In this document: piece by piece, positions 60,308 to 64,000 of the stretch
How the letters are laid out: the number at the start of each line of letters is the position of its first letter
Position numbering within the stretch: position 1 is the stretch's first letter
From: an uncultured Sinobacteraceae bacterium
Lineage (GTDB): Bacteria > Pseudomonadota > Gammaproteobacteria > Nevskiales > Nevskiaceae
Assembly (NCBI GenBank): GCA_903822975.1
Contig: CAIJRD010000012.1
Coordinates: 558,001 to 622,000 of the forward strand
Direction of reading: 5' to 3'
Length of the DNA stretch: 64,000 nucleotides
Program-made: the position numbers and the translations under genes
Notes under the pieces: generated by a model
What the model was told of the DNA's origin: nothing
Seen by the model: only the letters and a program-made list of their open reading frames with translations
Databases searched by the model: none

Positions 60308-60856
60308 ATGCCTGAGATAACGTCGATGCGTAGGAAGGCCACGGAATCGTTGACGTCTATCACGCAGGCGATTGCTTCGGTAGGTGATAGCCCGCAGCTT
60401 GATATTGAATTGGGATTCCTGATTCACGACGTCTCAAGAATGCGGGCTGCTGCATTCGATCGCTATATCAAGCCACTGAATGTAAGCCGATCCAAATGGT
60501 ACATCCTCGCGCATCTTTCAGCCGTGGGTCCGTTATCACAGGCGGAGCTTGCTGAACGCTTGAAAGTTGGCCGAAGCAGCGTCGGCTCGGTTATTCCTGT
60601 GCTCTACCACGATGGTCTGGTGCGCCGACAGCCCAGCTCGACGGACCTGCGTCCAGATCGAATCTCATTGACGAGTCGAGGCAGAAGGCTCGTAGACCAA
60701 ATCATGGAGATTGAGACGGCATTTAATGATCGGATTCTTGCTGCTCTGTCCGTTGACCAACGCGAGCTGATGGCGAGCCACTTAAGCGTCATCAAGCAGG
60801 CCGCGGCCAGCGTTGTGGCTAACGGCGAGGGTATCGGGTCTTTAAGGTGGGTCTAG
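60308..60856 (+). CDS. MarR-family regulator (unrelated to the module regulators)
   Basis: Winged-helix regulator of 182 residues from ATG 60308. The DNA-binding part is WYILAHLSAVGPLSQAELAERLKVGRSSVGSVIPVL, with the wing PSSTDLRPDRISLTSRGRRL. It shares little with the module MarR proteins beyond the fold. It lies 400 bp upstream of the second module in an AT-richer stretch. Its target is unknown. Confidence 0.85.
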   Translation: MPEITSMRRKATESLTSITQAIASVGDSPQLDIELGFLIHDVSRMRAAAFDRYIKPLNVSRSKWYILAHLSAVGPLSQAELAERLKVGRSSVGSVIPVLYHDGLVRRQPSSTDLRPDRISLTSRGRRLVDQIMEIETAFNDRILAALSVDQRELMASHLSVIKQAAASVVANGEGIGSLRWV

Positions 60857-61258
60857 CTGTATCGAAGTGCGATCGTTATGCGCCACTCGGATTACGACTG
60901 TGCCCAGCGAATGCTCAAAGTGTCTGCAATTAGTGAACAGTTATTAAGACAAAACATCGGAATTTGACCGACTGAAAGCTTGTTCGCCGGGGGCTCACAC
61001 GATGGCACTGGGAAAACACCCCCCCTATAAGATGACGCATGCTCTAGGAAAACCTAAATCCGAGGATTTATAGAGCGACAAATACTCTCAACTGTTTGAG
61101 ACGGCGACGTTATTAAAACATCTGTCGTTCAATAGGTTATATGCGGGTCTGAGCTGATGTCGCGTTCGTGGCAGCATTGGCGTTTTGACACAGTGGCTTG
61201 TTTAGTCTGTATATCGTATGGCATTGTAACGATAAAGTGATAAACTATTCGCTAGCAT
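60857..61258. promoter_or_regulatory. Upstream region of module copy 2, with an operator-like palindrome
   Basis: About 400 bp without a gene. ATCGTATGGCATTGTAACGAT (61213-61233) has ATCGT/ACGAT arms and the TATG and TA cores of the shared operator with one-base wider spacing. It lies 26 bp before the MarR start, so it may be the MarR or promoter site. Confidence 0.5.
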
Positions 61259-61786
61259 ATGAAAGGTATTGAACGACTCGCATCGGTAGAATCCAGCACT
61301 CCCCGGATGGCGCGTGCTATTCCGGAGCTGCCTATGCTTCAGACCGTAATGGTTCGATTGATTCGCATTAGCGGCTTCGGACTTGCGAGCTATTTCGAGC
61401 CGGTATTTCGAGAGATCGGAATTAGCGAGCGAGCGTTTCATGCCTTGTGCCTTCTCGTAGCGAGTGAGCACGGCCGCGCGGCGCCCAGCGAGTTGAGCGA
61501 GCTTGTGGGTACTACCAGGGCAAATATGACGCAGATCCTGGATGAGCTGCTCAGGGATAAGCTCGTGTCGCGAACGCCTCATCCGCGAGACGGGCGCCGA
61601 TACGATATCAGTATCAATGCTGCAGGGCGCAAACGAGTGCGCGAAGTCGTGCCGCAAATAATTGAGCCGCTCAAGGATGGATTCTCGTTGTTGGATGCCG
61701 AGGAGTTTGCGTTGCTTGATCGGTTACTTCGCAAGTTAATCATCTCGCTTGACAAAAGCTCGCGCGCAATTAGCCGTGCCGCATGA
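61259..61786 (+). CDS. MarR-family regulator (module copy 2)
   Basis: MarR protein of 175 residues, the same length as copy 1 (14101-14628), with matching segments GIERLASVE, SYFEPVFREIGI, SEHGRAAPSELSELVGTTRANMTQILD and LDAEEFALLDRLLRK. Differences cluster in the wing and helix 5, so ligand or site preference may differ. Its codons are clearly richer in A/T than those of copy 1. Confidence 0.9.
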   Translation: MKGIERLASVESSTPRMARAIPELPMLQTVMVRLIRISGFGLASYFEPVFREIGISERAFHALCLLVASEHGRAAPSELSELVGTTRANMTQILDELLRDKLVSRTPHPRDGRRYDISINAAGRKRVREVVPQIIEPLKDGFSLLDAEEFALLDRLLRKLIISLDKSSRAISRAA

Positions 61787-61839
61787 TCGTTTATGTTTCT
61801 TAGTCGACTAGATCGACGTCACGCAGGAGGAGATACGGT

Positions 61840-62592
61840 ATGGATGAAAGAACAAGCTTACGTTACGAATTAATCAGTGCTTGGTGCGGTCCCGCATTTG
61901 TGATTACGTTCGTAATATTCTGGCTAGGATTTGGCCATAATCTGCCTAATCCGTCGCCCGCCTTGACGGCAACCGAACTTGCTACGCGTTACAGCGATAA
62001 CCTGAGCCAAATTCGTCTCGGTTTTATCGTTTCAATGATCACCGTCTGCTTGTATATGCCGTGGACCTGTGTGTTGGCGATGCAAATGTGGCGCATCGAA
62101 GGCAAGTCACCTTTGCTTGCGTCGCTGCAGTTCATGGGTGGCGCGCTCACCGTGATGGTTGTTTCCTTCAGTGCAATGTATTGGGCAGTAGCAGCATTCC
62201 GCCCTGAGCGGGCGGCATCGGACATTCAGACGCTCACCGACACGGGTTGGTTGTGTATCGACCTGCAGTACTGTTGCACGACATTGCAGATGGTTGCGGC
62301 CGCGCTCGTCGGCTTAGCAGACAAGCGGACTGTTCCTCTATTCCCGCGCTGGGTCTGCTATCTGACCATCTGGTGCGGTATCAGCTTCTTCCCGGCCAGC
62401 CTTACCGGTGTCATGAAGACTGGACCGTTCGCCTGGAGCGGCGTGCTGAGCTTCTACTTCCCATACTTCTGCTGGCTCTGCTGGTTCTCCACGGCTAGCG
62501 TGTACATGATCAAGGAAGTACGGCGCCGCATAACGGCATACGACGGCGTCAAGTCACCTGCGGGCACCTTCGCTTCCGGCATGAGCCGCTGA
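61840..62592 (+). CDS. Six-TM membrane protein of unknown family (module copy 2)
   Basis: Protein of 250 residues, about four fifths identical by eye to 14732-15481: DERTSLRYELISAWCGPAF, GHNLPNPSPALTA, YMPWTCVLAMQMWRIEGKSP, DTGWLCIDLQYCCTTLQM, FPRWVCYLTIWCGISFFPAS and KTGPFAWSG. Strong conservation at the ends of TM helices and in the loops between helices 4 and 6 suggests a conserved partner interface. GGAGGAG stands ahead of the ATG. The protein-level similarity despite different base composition argues for selection. Confidence 0.87.
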   Translation: MDERTSLRYELISAWCGPAFVITFVIFWLGFGHNLPNPSPALTATELATRYSDNLSQIRLGFIVSMITVCLYMPWTCVLAMQMWRIEGKSPLLASLQFMGGALTVMVVSFSAMYWAVAAFRPERAASDIQTLTDTGWLCIDLQYCCTTLQMVAAALVGLADKRTVPLFPRWVCYLTIWCGISFFPASLTGVMKTGPFAWSGVLSFYFPYFCWLCWFSTASVYMIKEVRRRITAYDGVKSPAGTFASGMSR

Positions 62593-62612
62593 TCGGGCAT
62601 CCCTCGGCAAAT

Positions 62613-62643
62613 CGCCCTCCGATGCGGCATCGGTCGGAGGGCG
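62613..62643 (+). other. Stem-loop between six-TM and CoxIII-like genes (copy 2)
   Basis: CGCCCTCCGA and TCGGAGGGCG are perfect 10-bp arms, with CCGATG/CATCGG nested inside. GTTAACCGTTTTC follows, so partial termination is possible. Position matches the stem-loop of copy 1 although the sequence differs. Confidence 0.65.
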
Positions 62644-62688
62644 GTTAACCGTTTTCATTCCATCATTCATCCAACTGAGCATTGAGCG

Positions 62689-63285
62689 ATGGATGGTCTT
62701 TCCGCAAATATGACCACTCCACGTGCTACGGATATTCGCATTCCTGGCGATAAGGATGTCTGGGTTCTGATCGGTGCAGAGCTTTTAACGTTCGGGATGT
62801 TTTTTGTTGCGTTTATCGGTTATCGCGCACTTGAGGTCGCACACTTCAATGCGTCGCAGACCGCGCTGCATCGCAATCTCGGCCTGCTCAATACCTTATT
62901 TCTTGTAACGAGCTCTTGGTGTGTGGTCCAAGCAGTGCGTGCAGCCCGGGAAGACAGACCCGCTTCGGTTGCCCGAAGCTTGGGCATCGCTATTTTGCTC
63001 GGCATCAGTTTCATGGTCGTCAAGGCACTCGAATACACCGAGCTAGTGAGCTCTGGTGTAGGAATGACGACCGACAATTTCTTCATGTTCTATTACTGCC
63101 TTACGATCATTCACCTTCTGCACGTGGTCGGCGGAACGGTGATTTTGACGGTGATGTGGGCTAACGCGCGAACCGGCCGATATCATTCCGGTAACACTAA
63201 AGGCCTTGAGACTGGTGCCTCCTATTGGCATATGGTTGATTTGCTCTGGATCTTTCTGTTTCCGCTGCTCTACTTGGTCAGGTGA
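62689..63285 (+). CDS. Cytochrome c oxidase subunit III-like (NorE-type) membrane protein, copy 2
   Basis: Protein of 198 residues, equal in length to copy 1, with IPGDKDVWVLIGAELLTFGMFF, LNTLFLVTSSWCVVQAV, FMVVKALEYTELVSSG, FFMFYYCLTIIHLLHVVGGTVILTVMW (in parts) and GASYWHMVDLLWIFLFPLLYL. The Glu in the second helix (AELL) and the His in TIIHLLH are kept in both copies. No catalytic subunit I gene is near. Confidence 0.88.
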   Translation: MDGLSANMTTPRATDIRIPGDKDVWVLIGAELLTFGMFFVAFIGYRALEVAHFNASQTALHRNLGLLNTLFLVTSSWCVVQAVRAAREDRPASVARSLGIAILLGISFMVVKALEYTELVSSGVGMTTDNFFMFYYCLTIIHLLHVVGGTVILTVMWANARTGRYHSGNTKGLETGASYWHMVDLLWIFLFPLLYLVR

Positions 63286-63289
63286 GCCA

Positions 63290-63577
63290 ATGCTCGCGTA
63301 TCTGCGCGATCCCCTGCATAGAACTTGGCTGTTGTTGGTGACGGCGACGGCGATCGCGTTTTTGCTTCGTGAAGACAATGTAATCGGGGATATAGCAGCC
63401 GCCGTGACAATTGTCATTGCTTGGCTGAAGGGCCGACTCGTAATCCTGGATTTCATGGAACTTCGACATGCTCCGCCGCTTTACCGGCGAATCTTTGAAG
63501 GATGGGCAATCCTGGTCTCAACCTTGCTCCTCGCGCTGTATTGGGAGGGGCCGGTTTTTTTTGCGTCGTTTAAATGA
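63290..63577 (+). CDS. Cytochrome c oxidase subunit IV-like (NorF-type) membrane protein, copy 2
   Basis: Protein of 95 residues with the landmarks PLHRTWLLLVTATAIAFLLRED, KGRLVILDFMELRHAPPLYRRIFEGW (in parts) and a third TM helix. It begins four bases after the CoxIII-like stop. The ELRHAP loop is identical in the two copies. Confidence 0.85.
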   Translation: MLAYLRDPLHRTWLLLVTATAIAFLLREDNVIGDIAAAVTIVIAWLKGRLVILDFMELRHAPPLYRRIFEGWAILVSTLLLALYWEGPVFFASFK

Positions 63578-63680
63578 TTTTGAATCACCCTTCGTTCTCT
63601 TTACCAGCGAGGGGCTAACAAAGACCAATAAAAGACCGACTCACCTTGGCGCGATTGTTGTGATCGAAGGAGGATCTGAA

Positions 63681-64000
63681 ATGCATAAAGCATTTGTCAC
63701 GCAGGTCGATACCGCCGGAACCAAGTTTCCACCTGTTCAGCGAAAAAAAATATTCTGCGGAGTCTGCGAAGGATCGTGCGGACTTGAAGCGACTGTTCAA
63801 GGGACCGAGCTAATCAGTCTGCTGCCAGATCCCGATCATCCGAACACTAAGGGCTTTGCTTGCTCCAAAGGCTTGGCGTTCGGCGCCGTGCGTGATGACC
63901 ACAATCGTCTTCTCCATCCACTCAAGCGGTGCCCCGACGGAAGCTTCGAGGAAATCTCGTGGGAACAGGCACTCGATGAAATTGGCGAGCGACTCAATGG
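63681..64000 (+). CDS. Molybdopterin oxidoreductase, N-terminal part (runs off the window)
   Basis: First 106 residues of a Mo/W-bis-MGD oxidoreductase. An N-terminal [4Fe-4S] domain reads KIFCGVCEGSCGLEATVQG with a fourth Cys in GFACSKGLAFG, then HPLKRCPDGSFEEISWEQALDEIG leads into the cofactor domain. This opening is typical of formate-dehydrogenase/BisC-like enzymes. No Tat signal is visible, so it is probably cytoplasmic. AAGGAGGATCTGAA is a strong ribosome site. It follows module copy 2 by about 100 bp on the same strand. Confidence 0.88.
   Translation, partial: MHKAFVTQVDTAGTKFPPVQRKKIFCGVCEGSCGLEATVQGTELISLLPDPDHPNTKGFACSKGLAFGAVRDDHNRLLHPLKRCPDGSFEEISWEQALDEIGERLN

Noticed and set aside
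1-64000. tRNA, rRNA or replication origin
   Set aside because: No cloverleaf, rRNA segment, dnaA-box cluster or rep gene was recognised by eye. A tRNA scan would be decisive.

Overview
The window comes from a high-GC Gram-negative proteobacterium. It encodes a TonB-dependent receptor, a FadL-type porin, OmpA-family proteins and lipoproteins. Gene content hints at a gammaproteobacterial hydrocarbon degrader, but that placement is inference. Most of the first 43 kb is a catabolic region for an alkyl-aromatic compound. The best-fitting substrate model is p-cymene / p-cumate or a close relative. The clues are a TetR repressor resembling CymR, a ring-hydroxylating dioxygenase set, a type I extradiol dioxygenase, and a complete meta-cleavage lower pathway. 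A XylM/CymA-type membrane hydroxylase, its ferredoxin-reductase partner, an aryl-alcohol dehydrogenase and a TodX/FadL-like porin are also present.

Layout. 0-0.6 kb: 3' end of an acyl-CoA ligase gene. 0.7-11.4 kb (minus): one long operon with many start/stop overlaps. It carries acetaldehyde dehydrogenase, hydroxy-oxovalerate aldolase, acyl-CoA ligase, a zinc-ribbon protein, dioxygenase alpha and beta, extradiol dioxygenase, diol dehydrogenase SDR, Rieske ferredoxin, the CymR-like repressor, hydrolase, hydratase and a small unknown. 11.7-13.7 kb: patatin lipase, a 7-bp satellite and a NIPSNAP protein. 14.1-16.6 kb: a MarR / six-TM protein / CoxIII-like / CoxIV-like module. 16.6-17.8 kb: thioesterase and a class II aldolase-fold protein (candidate CmtD). 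18.0-20.3 kb: small genes separated by attC-like sites, resembling an integron cassette array. 20.8-27.8 kb: two more six-TM paralogues, alcohol dehydrogenase and a medium-chain reductase, divergent from the hydroxylase reductase, a small membrane protein and the porin. 28-39 kb: a styrene-oxide-isomerase-like protein, acyl-CoA ligase, enoyl-CoA hydratase, the XylM-like hydroxylase, two acyl-CoA dehydrogenases, an NPD-type flavoprotein, a TetR regulator, an Old Yellow Enzyme and a dienoyl-CoA-reductase-like SDR.

40-49 kb is more ordinary chromosome: OmpA lipoprotein, SDR, SnoaL-like protein, methyltransferase, diguanylate cyclase, XRE regulator, LCAT-like lipase and FMN reductase. 49-51 kb is a lower-GC stretch of IS3-family debris and repeats. 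51-58.5 kb encodes envelope proteins (TPR-like protein, small secreted protein, OmpA, TonB receptor). 58.6-60.2 kb holds another decayed IS3 element. From 61.2 kb a second, AT-richer copy of the MarR / six-TM / CoxIII / CoxIV module appears, followed by the start of a molybdopterin oxidoreductase.

How the genes may work together. A near-palindromic 20-bp sequence with invariant TATG and TA cores sits upstream of at least six transcription units: the lower-pathway operon, thioesterase/CmtD-like, dehydrogenase/reductase, acyl-CoA dehydrogenase plus hydroxylase, TetR/OYE, and a 70-aa ORF. It therefore probably defines one regulon spanning 28 kb. The model is uptake by the porin, methyl hydroxylation by XylM-like hydroxylase plus reductase, and alcohol oxidation. 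An aldehyde dehydrogenase is missing from the window. Ring dihydroxylation, meta-cleavage and decarboxylation would follow, then hydrolysis to a branched short acid and 2-hydroxypenta-2,4-dienoate. The acid would enter CoA-linked oxidation. The least explained parts are the duplicated CoxIII/CoxIV-like modules, their four six-TM partners, and the isomerase-like haem-site protein.
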